Notes under the pieces: generated by a model
The model's input: only the letters and a program-made list of their open reading frames with translations
What the model was told of the DNA's origin: nothing
Database searches by the model: none
In this document: positions 27,141 through 35,530 of the stretch, piece by piece
How positions within the stretch are numbered: position 1 is the stretch's first letter
Layout: each line of letters starts with the position of its first letter
Position numbers and translations under genes: made by a program
Assembly (NCBI GenBank): GCA_029262895.1
Contig: JAJCYM010000089.1
Span: 62,001 to 126,000, forward strand
Length of the DNA: 64,000 nt
Source: Roseivirga sp.
Lineage (GTDB): Bacteria; Bacteroidota; Bacteroidia; Cytophagales; Cyclobacteriaceae
Direction of reading: 5' to 3'

Positions 27141-29752
27141 TCCAATCTTAAGTTTTTAACCGGGTTGGTTCGGAGTAATTGAATGATATGCGTTGAGATG
27201 GTGATGAGAATTACTCCCATCAATATGAATATCGCAGTGATAAATGGCACCGCACTTAAGCCGTCCATCGAACCCGGGAATATTTGCTCAAACATCATGT
27301 CAAAGCTAAAGTAGCTCACCGGAAGGCCCAGCAATAGAGCGATTCCCAGAAGGACGAAAAACTCCTTACTGACCAAAGCAACTATATTCTTGCTCTTTGC
27401 TCCGAGTACCTTTCGAACGCTGTACTCTTTGATCTTTCTGAAAATCATCAAGGAAGCCAGTCCAAAAAGTCCTGTGCTGGAGAGGAGGATGGCTATGTAA
27501 GCCACAAAACTCATCACATCCTTGAGGGACTTCGTTTCTCGAAAAAACTGGTCAAATACTTCTTCCTGAAAAAATCCAGCGTATGGAGTATCCGGAAACC
27601 TTCTTGCCCACTCTGTTTTTATGACCTCTTCTGTTGCAGTTAGGTTTTGCCCAACTGTTTTCAACATAATGTAATTGTAGTCTTCCTTTTCCAGTTGAAA
27701 AATCACTGGGACTATTGGGCTAAAGAAGTTATCGAAATGAAAATCTGCCACCACCCCAATGATATTGAAGTCCTCAGTGCCTATTTTAACAGTAAATTCT
27801 GCCTCAGACATATCCGTTGGCTTGAGCTTACGCATGAATTCTTCATTAACAATTATGCTCTTCTGGTCTGTGAACAATTGCTCATCAAAACCTCGGCCAC
27901 TGATAAATGGCGTTTCCAAGTTTTCCAGATATCCCGGTCCAACCCGGAAAGTTCTTACCGTATGTCTTTCTTCTAAAATCTGAATAGGCTGTTGAGACCT
28001 GGATCTTCCTATTGAATTGCCCATTCCCGCCCATGCCTTCACCCTTGGTGTCTGCACGGCAAACTCTCTCATCGCAGTAAACTGCTCAACACCCGAAACA
28101 GGGAGAACGATAGTGTTCTTCGGATTATAGCCCCAATCCTGATCCTTCTGGAACTCGTTGATCGAAGTAAATAGCAGGCCCGAGACTATCGCAATGAAAG
28201 TCAGAAAAAACTGAGCGGTAAGGAAGAACTTGCCAAGCCCATTTCGTTTGGCCTTATGCAATTTGCCTTTCAGGATTTCTACCGGTCTGAATTTAGAAAT
28301 ATAAAGCGCAGGGTAAGCTCCAGAAGATAGGCCCAAAACGAGAAATATCCCAAATAGAAAAAGGGATACGAAAGGGTCTTCGGTCAAACTGATGTAATAA
28401 TTCGAGCCAGAGAATATCACGTTAATACCAGGCAAAAAGAAGTAGACTGCAATAAAAGCACCCAACACCGTGGCGAGAAAACAGACAATAAAGTTCTCTG
28501 TCAAAAACTGCCCAATAAGCTGCTTCCGTTGTCCACCGACCACTTTTCTAATGGCAATCTCACTCAACCTTTTCTGAGCCATAGAAACAGCAATGTTCAC
28601 ATAGTTGAAACAGGCTGAAACCAGGAGTAGAAGGCTAATAATGCCGAACATTACCAAAATTTGTGGCGTGCTGCCGGAGGCATAAGGCTCTTTTACAAAT
28701 TGCCCGTTTCTTGCCATTGAAAGCAACTCATGTGTCTTGAATTCCTTAATCTGCCAGTCTTTGTTGATCTCATTAACTACCGTCAGGTATTTCTCGAATG
28801 TCGAACTCAGTGCTTCAGCGTTTTGCGAATCATCCAGCTTTACGAAAGTAAAAACTGACTCATTCCTAATGTTATCCCAATCATTTAAGGAGATGCCATA
28901 GGCCGTTTCAACATTCTGCAGGGCAACCAAAAAATCGAACTTAAAGGATGCATTATCTGGAAATTGCTGAGCAATACCAGCAACAATAAAAAGCTGCGGT
29001 TTTCCATCTACAACCATCTTAAGCTCCTTGCCTATTACATTGAGATCATTATAATATTTCAATGCCGCCTCGCTGGATAAGACCACATTGGTTTTGACTT
29101 CCAAGGCATTGGAGTTTCCTTGGATCAAGGGGAATGAAAAAATCTCCAAGTAGCTCGGATCAGCAAAGGTGATACTTTCATTAAACACCTTATCCTCGAA
29201 TCTTACAGTAGCCTGAGACACAAAAACTCTGGTGCTTTGCTCTACCTGAGGCACTTCGCTGAGCAAAGCCGGACCAATGAGCATTGGGGATTTACCCCAG
29301 ATTTCCTCGGTACCATTCCAATCGATTTGACTCTGAACGGCAAAAATGCGATCAGCATCTTTGTGAAAATTGTCTAAGGTGAACTGCTTCTCTACCAATG
29401 CATAGACTACCAATGATATTGCAATGGTCACCGCCAAGCCAAAAACATTGATGCCAGAGGCAAGTTTTTGCTTCTTCAAATTCCTTAACCCCGTTTTGAT
29501 ATAACTCCTGTACATAATGATTGAATTTGTGTTTTGACGTTTTCTATTGAATGCAAATGGCCTGAGAAAATTCAGCACGTGAAACCAGTATTTCAGATTC
29601 GCCTTGGCTTTTGAGCCATCTTCGGACTCAACTCTGTAAAACTCATACAGGTCTCCTTTTACCTCTTCCAGTAGTTCATCTTTGCAAAACCAGCTCAGGA
29701 AGCGGTCAGCCAATTTTGGTGGCCTGATATCGTGCTTAGCTCTTTTATTCAT
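27137..29752 (-). CDS. Orphan ABC permease with permease-prefix domain (third in operon)
   Basis: 871 residues. Prefix ADRFLSWFCKDELLEEVKGD; internal Met80 (MYRSYIK). It is one of the more divergent members: the loop after FtsX domain 1 is RLSEIAIRKVVGG and the second is KIKEYSVRKVLGA, and the segment before domain 1 has ACFNYVNIAVSMAQ. The C-terminus NPVKNLRLE keeps the family ending. Its ATG overlaps the preceding stop by eight bases (ATGAATAA). Divergent periplasmic domains within one operon suggest different ligands or heteromeric pairing. Confidence 0.87.
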   Translation of the reverse strand: MNKRAKHDIRPPKLADRFLSWFCKDELLEEVKGDLYEFYRVESEDGSKAKANLKYWFHVLNFLRPFAFNRKRQNTNSIIMYRSYIKTGLRNLKKQKLASGINVFGLAVTIAISLVVYALVEKQFTLDNFHKDADRIFAVQSQIDWNGTEEIWGKSPMLIGPALLSEVPQVEQSTRVFVSQATVRFEDKVFNESITFADPSYLEIFSFPLIQGNSNALEVKTNVVLSSEAALKYYNDLNVIGKELKMVVDGKPQLFIVAGIAQQFPDNASFKFDFLVALQNVETAYGISLNDWDNIRNESVFTFVKLDDSQNAEALSSTFEKYLTVVNEINKDWQIKEFKTHELLSMARNGQFVKEPYASGSTPQILVMFGIISLLLLVSACFNYVNIAVSMAQKRLSEIAIRKVVGGQRKQLIGQFLTENFIVCFLATVLGAFIAVYFFLPGINVIFSGSNYYISLTEDPFVSLFLFGIFLVLGLSSGAYPALYISKFRPVEILKGKLHKAKRNGLGKFFLTAQFFLTFIAIVSGLLFTSINEFQKDQDWGYNPKNTIVLPVSGVEQFTAMREFAVQTPRVKAWAGMGNSIGRSRSQQPIQILEERHTVRTFRVGPGYLENLETPFISGRGFDEQLFTDQKSIIVNEEFMRKLKPTDMSEAEFTVKIGTEDFNIIGVVADFHFDNFFSPIVPVIFQLEKEDYNYIMLKTVGQNLTATEEVIKTEWARRFPDTPYAGFFQEEVFDQFFRETKSLKDVMSFVAYIAILLSSTGLFGLASLMIFRKIKEYSVRKVLGAKSKNIVALVSKEFFVLLGIALLLGLPVSYFSFDMMFEQIFPGSMDGLSAVPFITAIFILMGVILITISTHIIQLLRTNPVKNLRLE

Positions 29753-32378
29753 TCCTGAGATTGTCGATCGTATTTTTTCTTGAAACCATCAAGGTGTTTA
29801 GCCCTACAATAGCCAGCATCAATAGCCCGATTGCCAGAAATAGTAGCACATAGTTGGTCCACGGCAAGGCAGTGCGATAAGCGAAGCCTTTAAGCCAACT
29901 ATCCGTACCGTAAATGGCCAATGGTGTCGTGATTATAAATGCGACAACCACCATCACGGTGAAATCCTTAGAAAGTAGCCCAATCATTTGGGTTAGTCTG
30001 GCACCAAGAATTCTTCTTATAATCAATTCCTTGGTTCGCTGTTTTACCGTATGCGCAGACATTCCAAAAAGGCCAATCGCAGTGATCAACACGATGAGTA
30101 TTGAGAAGAAATTGATCAGTTGCTGAAACTGTAAATCGAGTTCATAATTTGCATTGATGCGCTCATCAAGGAATTGAAAATCAAAAGGGAAATTTCCATT
30201 GACCGAGCTCCACGAATCCTCGATCGAGCTGATGGCCTGCGTAAAGTCGTTGGCACTTAGTTTAACGTAAACAAAATTGGCAGCATTTTCTCGCAAGAAA
30301 ATCACCATAGGGTCAAGGCCAAAAGCCAGAGATTTGAAATGAAAGTCCTCTGCTACGCCAACCACGGTACCGTACATTCCGCCCTGGCCGTTCAGCATAA
30401 TTCGTTTTCCCACAGGATCATCAAAGCCAAGTTGACGTTTGGCCGTCTCATTGATTATAAACTGATGGGTGGTATCAAGGGGAAAAGCCCTGGAATATGA
30501 TCTTCCTTCTGAAATGTTGATGTCCAGCGTTTCAAAAAAGTCATACTGAACGGGGTAAATAGACATTTGGTGACCCTCTTCACTAGGCTCTCCTTCCAGA
30601 GGGAAAACCCGATAAGAACCATGTCTTCCTTCCATTCCTAATCTTGCAGCACCTACACTTTTGACATATGGATTTGCCAAAAGCGACCCTTTTAGATTCT
30701 CATAGTTTGCCAGAAGTTGCTCTCCGTTAAGTTCAAAAATCAACACTTGATCTTTTGAAAAACCCAGGTCCTTGCCATAGATAAACTTCAGTTGATTGAC
30801 CACAGCAAACGAACCAATCAATAACAGAAAGGACATCCCGATTTGAGCCGTAATTAGCACGCGTCTTATGCTCGATCCGGAGGTGCTTTTGATACCACTG
30901 CCCCTAAAAACCTGCGATGGCGATACCCTGGACATCACCAAAGTCAGATATCCTGAAGATGCCGGCACCAGAATCAGGAACATTATGCCCAAAAGTTTAA
31001 GCAGGTAAGCATACTCTATGAAAAGCACATCAAGCCCAAGTCCGAGTTGTGAACCCATGACCTTCAAAAAGAGGAAGGCAAACAATAGTGAAAGGATTAT
31101 CGAGATCACCACGTGGAAAATGCTTTCCAGCACGAACTGACTTCTTAAATCCACATTCCAAGCCCCCAGCACCTTTCTCACGCCCACTTCCTTAGCACGA
31201 TTCAAGGCCTTGGCCGTAGTAATATTCACATGGTTGAAAGCGCAATTCAGAAAAATAAACAGCCCTATGATTAAAAGGAGGGTCGAATAAAGTGCACTGC
31301 TGGTTTCACCCAATACTTGGTCATCATCCGGAGAATTCAGGTAAATTTTGGATAATGGTTTTAGGCTCAATCGAACATTTTCGTTCGCATCGACACGCCA
31401 GTTTTTGGTTAGTATTTCAGGGATTTGACTTTCTAACAATCTGGAATCAACACCTGGCTCAAGAAGTAGATAACTGTAAAAAGTGGACCAATTCCAGCGA
31501 TCCAAACCCCCGAAAGCCGGTGGCTGATAAGAGTTCATGGAAATCAGAAAGTCGAAGGTGAGGTGCGTATTCTTTTTTATAGGTTTTAGAACTCCAGTAA
31601 CCTTTAATCTTTTATTCTGGTCAAGTGTCAATATTTTACCCAAAGCCTGGCCTTCTCCAAAATACTTTTTTGCGGTTTCCCAGGTCAAAACGACTGAATT
31701 GGGCTCAAACAGGGCAGTTTGTTCATTGCCAACAGCTAATGCGAAATCAAAGATCTGAAGGAAGGTAGAATCCACATAGAAGATTCTGTTCTCAAAAAAA
31801 GATTGATCCTGAAACTGCATCAATTGCGGATCTCCGGTATCTCCATGTCTGATACGAGTGAAAGCCTTTACTCCGGCCAACTCACTTTGGAAGGCTGGCC
31901 CCTGTGCTGGTGCCGAACGCACGATATGGCGCGTACCTGTTGCCGAAAAAATGTCCGTTTCAATTCTGTAAATCTGATCAGCCTGTGTAAAGTTCTGATC
32001 ATAGGCATTTTCCTTCTGAATAAATAGCGCGATCAACAAACAAGCCGCAATTCCCAAGGCCAGACCTATGGTATTCAGGCCATGAAACAGCGGGCTTTTC
32101 CGAAATCCTCGTATAGCAAGATTGAGGTAGGTAAATACCAAGTAAAGCTGGCCTGTGCTGCGCTTTATGCTCCTTATAGCAAAAGGTCTTACAAAATTGA
32201 ATACATGATAATAGTATTTCAAATTAGCCCTGACTTTTGAATGTTGTTCACACTCGAGTCGGTAAAACTCATGCAAGTCTCCTTTCACTTCTTCCAGAAG
32301 TTCACTGCGACAGAACCAACTGAGAAAGCGGTCGGCCAATTTGGGTGGGGCAATATGGTTTTGTCCCTTCTTACTCAT
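29745..32378 (-). CDS. Orphan ABC permease with permease-prefix domain (second in operon)
   Basis: 877 residues. Prefix DRFLSWFCRSELLEEVKGDL. This is the only prefixed member with no Met at the fusion point; the equivalent residue is Leu80, encoded by TTG (LVFTYLNLAIRGF). Loops RAKEVGVRKVLGA and RTKELIIRRILGA. C-terminus NTIDNLRNE, with Thr in place of the usual Pro. The ATG overlaps the previous stop by eight bases (ATGAGTAA, 32371-32378). Confidence 0.87.
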   Translation of the reverse strand: MSKKGQNHIAPPKLADRFLSWFCRSELLEEVKGDLHEFYRLECEQHSKVRANLKYYYHVFNFVRPFAIRSIKRSTGQLYLVFTYLNLAIRGFRKSPLFHGLNTIGLALGIAACLLIALFIQKENAYDQNFTQADQIYRIETDIFSATGTRHIVRSAPAQGPAFQSELAGVKAFTRIRHGDTGDPQLMQFQDQSFFENRIFYVDSTFLQIFDFALAVGNEQTALFEPNSVVLTWETAKKYFGEGQALGKILTLDQNKRLKVTGVLKPIKKNTHLTFDFLISMNSYQPPAFGGLDRWNWSTFYSYLLLEPGVDSRLLESQIPEILTKNWRVDANENVRLSLKPLSKIYLNSPDDDQVLGETSSALYSTLLLIIGLFIFLNCAFNHVNITTAKALNRAKEVGVRKVLGAWNVDLRSQFVLESIFHVVISIILSLLFAFLFLKVMGSQLGLGLDVLFIEYAYLLKLLGIMFLILVPASSGYLTLVMSRVSPSQVFRGSGIKSTSGSSIRRVLITAQIGMSFLLLIGSFAVVNQLKFIYGKDLGFSKDQVLIFELNGEQLLANYENLKGSLLANPYVKSVGAARLGMEGRHGSYRVFPLEGEPSEEGHQMSIYPVQYDFFETLDINISEGRSYSRAFPLDTTHQFIINETAKRQLGFDDPVGKRIMLNGQGGMYGTVVGVAEDFHFKSLAFGLDPMVIFLRENAANFVYVKLSANDFTQAISSIEDSWSSVNGNFPFDFQFLDERINANYELDLQFQQLINFFSILIVLITAIGLFGMSAHTVKQRTKELIIRRILGARLTQMIGLLSKDFTVMVVVAFIITTPLAIYGTDSWLKGFAYRTALPWTNYVLLFLAIGLLMLAIVGLNTLMVSRKNTIDNLRNE

Positions 32379-35028
32379 ATCTCAGATTCTCCACCGGGTT
32401 GCGGTTAGCCACTTTGAGCGACTGGTAACTTACCGTTAACCAAGCCATCAATATCATGAGGAGACTGGCTCCGATAAAGAAAAATGGGCTTAGGTTAATG
32501 TGATAGGCAAATTCACTTAACCAATTGCGAGTGACGACAAATGCGAGCGGTACAGCAATCAGACAGGAAACCGCAATCAGCACCGTAAAGTTTTTGAGCA
32601 AGTTGAAATACAGCATAGCCGGGCTGGCACCAAGCACCTTTCTAATGCCCATTTCCTTTTTCCGTTGCTCCGCCATAAAGGTGGCCAGCCCGAAAAGACC
32701 GAGAATAGCAACAATAATGGCGATCAATGAAAATGCATTGACCAGCACCTTCATTCTCCCCTCATTTTTATAGAGGTCTTTATATTTTTCGCTTACCACA
32801 CTGCCAACAAAAGGCTGCCCACCGGAATGGTTCTCCCAAATGTTTTGGATAGTCATAAGGGCGGCTGCAGCGGAACCATTAAAACGAAAACTCAAGGTCC
32901 ACGGATCCTGACTTTTGTAAAAGAAAAGCGGTTTGATATTCTCCTTCATAGACTCGAAATGAAAATCCCTCACAACACCAATTACTCGAACATCAAAGGA
33001 TTGATCACCGAAAGTCATAGTCAACTTTGTATCTATAGGCTCCGCCAATTGTAATCTTTTCGCAGCCGTTTCATTAATAATGATGGTCATGGCAGAGTCC
33101 GAAGATATCTCATTATTGAAGTTGCTACCTGCCACCATTTCAAAGCCCATGGTCGGTATATAATCTTCTTCAACTGGCCATGCCTGGCTATTTATAGTTT
33201 CATCAATATTGGTGGCATCCCTCCTCTTCAAAAACATCTCTCGTCTGTTTCCACCAACCGGCACGAACCCACTCATCGTGTATGATTCGATGTTAGGGCT
33301 TTTGGTGAATTCGTTGATCAGTACATCGCGATTTGCTCCTAACCTTCCTAGGTCCATTACATCCACGGTGATCAATTGATCCTTGTCAAAACCCAGTGAT
33401 TTATCTTCTAAGAAATTAAGCTGATTGTTAACCACCAGGGTAGCAATAATAAGGATCGTTGAAATTGTGAATTGAAGCACCACAAGTCCACCTCTTAACC
33501 AGCCGCCCTTTGCTTTTAGTTGATTCTGGCTTTTTAGCGTTTTCTCAGGTTTGAAGGAAGAGAGAATAAAAGCCGGATAAATACCTGCTGTGACACCAAG
33601 TACCAGGGCTCCGCCAACCATAAGCAACCATAGCGGTGGTGTGCCACCGAATGGATTTGTAATTTCTTTTCCAGCTACAACATTGAAGTAGGGCAAAATC
33701 AACAGCACAAGGCCTGCAGCTACAACAAAGGATATAAAACTGAAGAGTGAAGACTCAAACAGAAACTGGGAAATCAATTGCTTTCTTTTGGAACCAAGCA
33801 CTTTTCTCACCCCAACTTCTTTACCGCGAATAGCGGCCCTGGCGGTACTCAGATTTACAAAATTAATGCAGGCAATTACCAATATGATCACACCAATAAG
33901 TGAGATCGTCCTCACGGTAGCAATACTTCCATTCGGTGAAATCTCACCGTCAAAATTCGACTTGAGATGAATGTCGGCTAAGGGCTGCAAATAAAATCGT
34001 GCATGGTTTCCATTGGTTTGCAAATCAGTAGGTGCTACGCCAAAATTCTCCTGTGCAATTGGAGCGATAAACGTCTCCAGCGTTTGATTCATTTTGGATT
34101 CAATCGATTCACGGCTAGCATTCTTAGCTAGCTTAAGATAGGTATAAGCGTTGATGTTCATCCAACCCATTTCAAAGCGGGAAGTCTGATAAGCCACAGA
34201 CATGATAAAGTCAAATTTGAAATGTGAATTTTCAGTCATGTCTTCGTAAATGCCTTTGATCACAAAGGCGTCACGATTGAAGGTGACAATTTTGTTGAGG
34301 GCATCCTCATTTGGGAACAAGTGCTTAGCCATTGACTCTGAAACAACTACTGTCTTGGGATCATCAAGGGCTCCTTCAGGATTACCAGCCACAAAGGGTA
34401 TGGTGAAAATTGAGAGGATTTCAGAAGTAGCATAAGTCGCGTTTTTTATCTGAACCTGCTTTTCTCCCAAATCAACAACCGAAGTAAAATTGCCGACCAT
34501 AATACGACCCGCCTCCTCAACTTCTGGGATGGTCTCTTCCAAGTGTTCAGCCATCACAATTGGCGCCCTCGGCTGAAGTATTTCTCTGTCACCAAGTTTG
34601 AAATCGGTGACTACGCGATAAATCTGATCGTAATCCTTATGATGCTTGTCAAAGGAATATTCATCCCTGACATAAAGGAAAATTAACAGGCAGCAAGTGA
34701 TCCCCACTGATAAACCAGATAGGTTGAGAAAGGAGTAAAACTTATTCCTGTTAATGACTCTTAAGGCAATGGTGAAGTAATTTTTAAACATGACCGTATT
34801 GATTAGAATTTGAGTTTTTCTTTTGAATGCAAAGGGCCTTAAAAAGTGGAGCACATGATACCAATAGGCCAGATTGCTTTTGAACTTTGATTTAGCTTCA
34901 AGTTCAAAGAGGTAATGTTCATGCAAGTCTCCTTTAACTTCCTCCAAGATTTCGCTGCGACAGAACCAACCTAAAAATCGATCTGCGAGCCGAGGTGGAT
35001 TTGTACTATGCTGGTTGATTCTAACCAT
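32371..35028 (-). CDS. Orphan ABC permease with permease-prefix domain (first in operon)
   Basis: 885 residues, the longest of the ten. Prefix DRFLGWFCRSEILEEVKGDL; internal Met80 (ATG 34791, MFKNYFT). Loops RGKEVGVRKVLGS and RKKEMGIRKVLGA; C-terminus NPVENLRYE. Its domains resemble the pair at 16012-21301 more than its own operon neighbours, although the prefix is of the operon's type. The start overlaps the end of padR by eight bases (ATGGTTAG, 35021-35028), so expression should track the repressor gene. Confidence 0.88.
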   Translation of the reverse strand: MVRINQHSTNPPRLADRFLGWFCRSEILEEVKGDLHEHYLFELEAKSKFKSNLAYWYHVLHFLRPFAFKRKTQILINTVMFKNYFTIALRVINRNKFYSFLNLSGLSVGITCCLLIFLYVRDEYSFDKHHKDYDQIYRVVTDFKLGDREILQPRAPIVMAEHLEETIPEVEEAGRIMVGNFTSVVDLGEKQVQIKNATYATSEILSIFTIPFVAGNPEGALDDPKTVVVSESMAKHLFPNEDALNKIVTFNRDAFVIKGIYEDMTENSHFKFDFIMSVAYQTSRFEMGWMNINAYTYLKLAKNASRESIESKMNQTLETFIAPIAQENFGVAPTDLQTNGNHARFYLQPLADIHLKSNFDGEISPNGSIATVRTISLIGVIILVIACINFVNLSTARAAIRGKEVGVRKVLGSKRKQLISQFLFESSLFSFISFVVAAGLVLLILPYFNVVAGKEITNPFGGTPPLWLLMVGGALVLGVTAGIYPAFILSSFKPEKTLKSQNQLKAKGGWLRGGLVVLQFTISTILIIATLVVNNQLNFLEDKSLGFDKDQLITVDVMDLGRLGANRDVLINEFTKSPNIESYTMSGFVPVGGNRREMFLKRRDATNIDETINSQAWPVEEDYIPTMGFEMVAGSNFNNEISSDSAMTIIINETAAKRLQLAEPIDTKLTMTFGDQSFDVRVIGVVRDFHFESMKENIKPLFFYKSQDPWTLSFRFNGSAAAALMTIQNIWENHSGGQPFVGSVVSEKYKDLYKNEGRMKVLVNAFSLIAIIVAILGLFGLATFMAEQRKKEMGIRKVLGASPAMLYFNLLKNFTVLIAVSCLIAVPLAFVVTRNWLSEFAYHINLSPFFFIGASLLMILMAWLTVSYQSLKVANRNPVENLRYE

Positions 35029-35362
35029 AATTAAGGCCCTTTAAGGCCAGGTCTGGGATTTGGCTGAATAATGAATTTCTCATCTCATGGTTTTTCTCCA
35101 TGGCTCGTTTCCCTGAGGCTGTGATCTGGAAAAGTCGTTTGCGCCTGCCTCCTCGCTCATGCGTGGCATCGGCCAATTCCGACTTCAAAAAACCTTTGTC
35201 TCCAAGGCGGCTCAGCGCAGAGTGCACAGCACCAATAGCCACTTTTCTTCCAGTTTGATTATGAATTTCCTGACGAATGTTCAGTCCATAGGCATCGGGG
35301 TACAACACGCCTACTATGAGTAAAACAAGCTCCTCAAATTCTCCAAGTTGAGTTCCTTTCAT
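35021..35362 (-). CDS. PadR family transcriptional regulator
   Basis: 113 residues, ATG at 35362. Winged-helix domain with LGEFEELVLLIVGVLYPDAYGLNIRQEI, IGAVHSALSRLGDKGFL and GRRKRLFQITASGKRAM. It is a clear paralogue of the PadR at 21295, and likewise overlaps the first gene of a permease chain. Expected to repress its own operon of five permeases. A TATATTTG box 38 bases upstream is flanked by TGTAG half-sites. Confidence 0.9.
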   Translation of the reverse strand: MKGTQLGEFEELVLLIVGVLYPDAYGLNIRQEIHNQTGRKVAIGAVHSALSRLGDKGFLKSELADATHERGGRRKRLFQITASGKRAMEKNHEMRNSLFSQIPDLALKGLNYG

Positions 35363-35392
35363 GGTATTAATTTTTTGATCAAATTTCGTATA

Positions 35393-35439
35393 TGTAGAAC
35401 AAATATATACAATTACTACAAATATGAAACTTGACTACA
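35393..35439 (-). promoter_or_regulatory. Promoter and candidate operator of the five-permease operon
   Basis: On the minus strand TATATTTG (+ 35400-35407) is a perfect TAnnTTTG -7 box; TTTC 18 bases upstream (+ 35426-35429) is a near match to the TTTG -33 element. The + strand shows TGTAG (35393-35397) and CTACA (35416-35420) as an inverted pair bracketing the -7 box, and another ACTACA at 35434-35439. The same TGTAG core occurs in the other PadR promoter. PadR binding is inferred. Confidence 0.5.
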
Positions 35440-35483
35440 ATACCTAACTGACGAGAGACTTTGGAAAACGTTGCATCTGAAAC

Positions 35484-35514
35484 AAAAAAAGTCACGGTTG
35501 CCCGTGACTTTTTT
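35484..35514 (-). terminator. Rho-independent terminator (bidirectional)
   Basis: The stem GTCACGG / CCGTGAC with loop TTGC is flanked by an A-run (35484-35490) and a T-run (35509-35514). It lies 17 bases beyond the true stop (35531) of the frameshifted permease on the minus strand and isolates that gene from the padR operon. Confidence 0.85.
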
Positions 35515-35530
35515 CAGAATCAAATTTATT

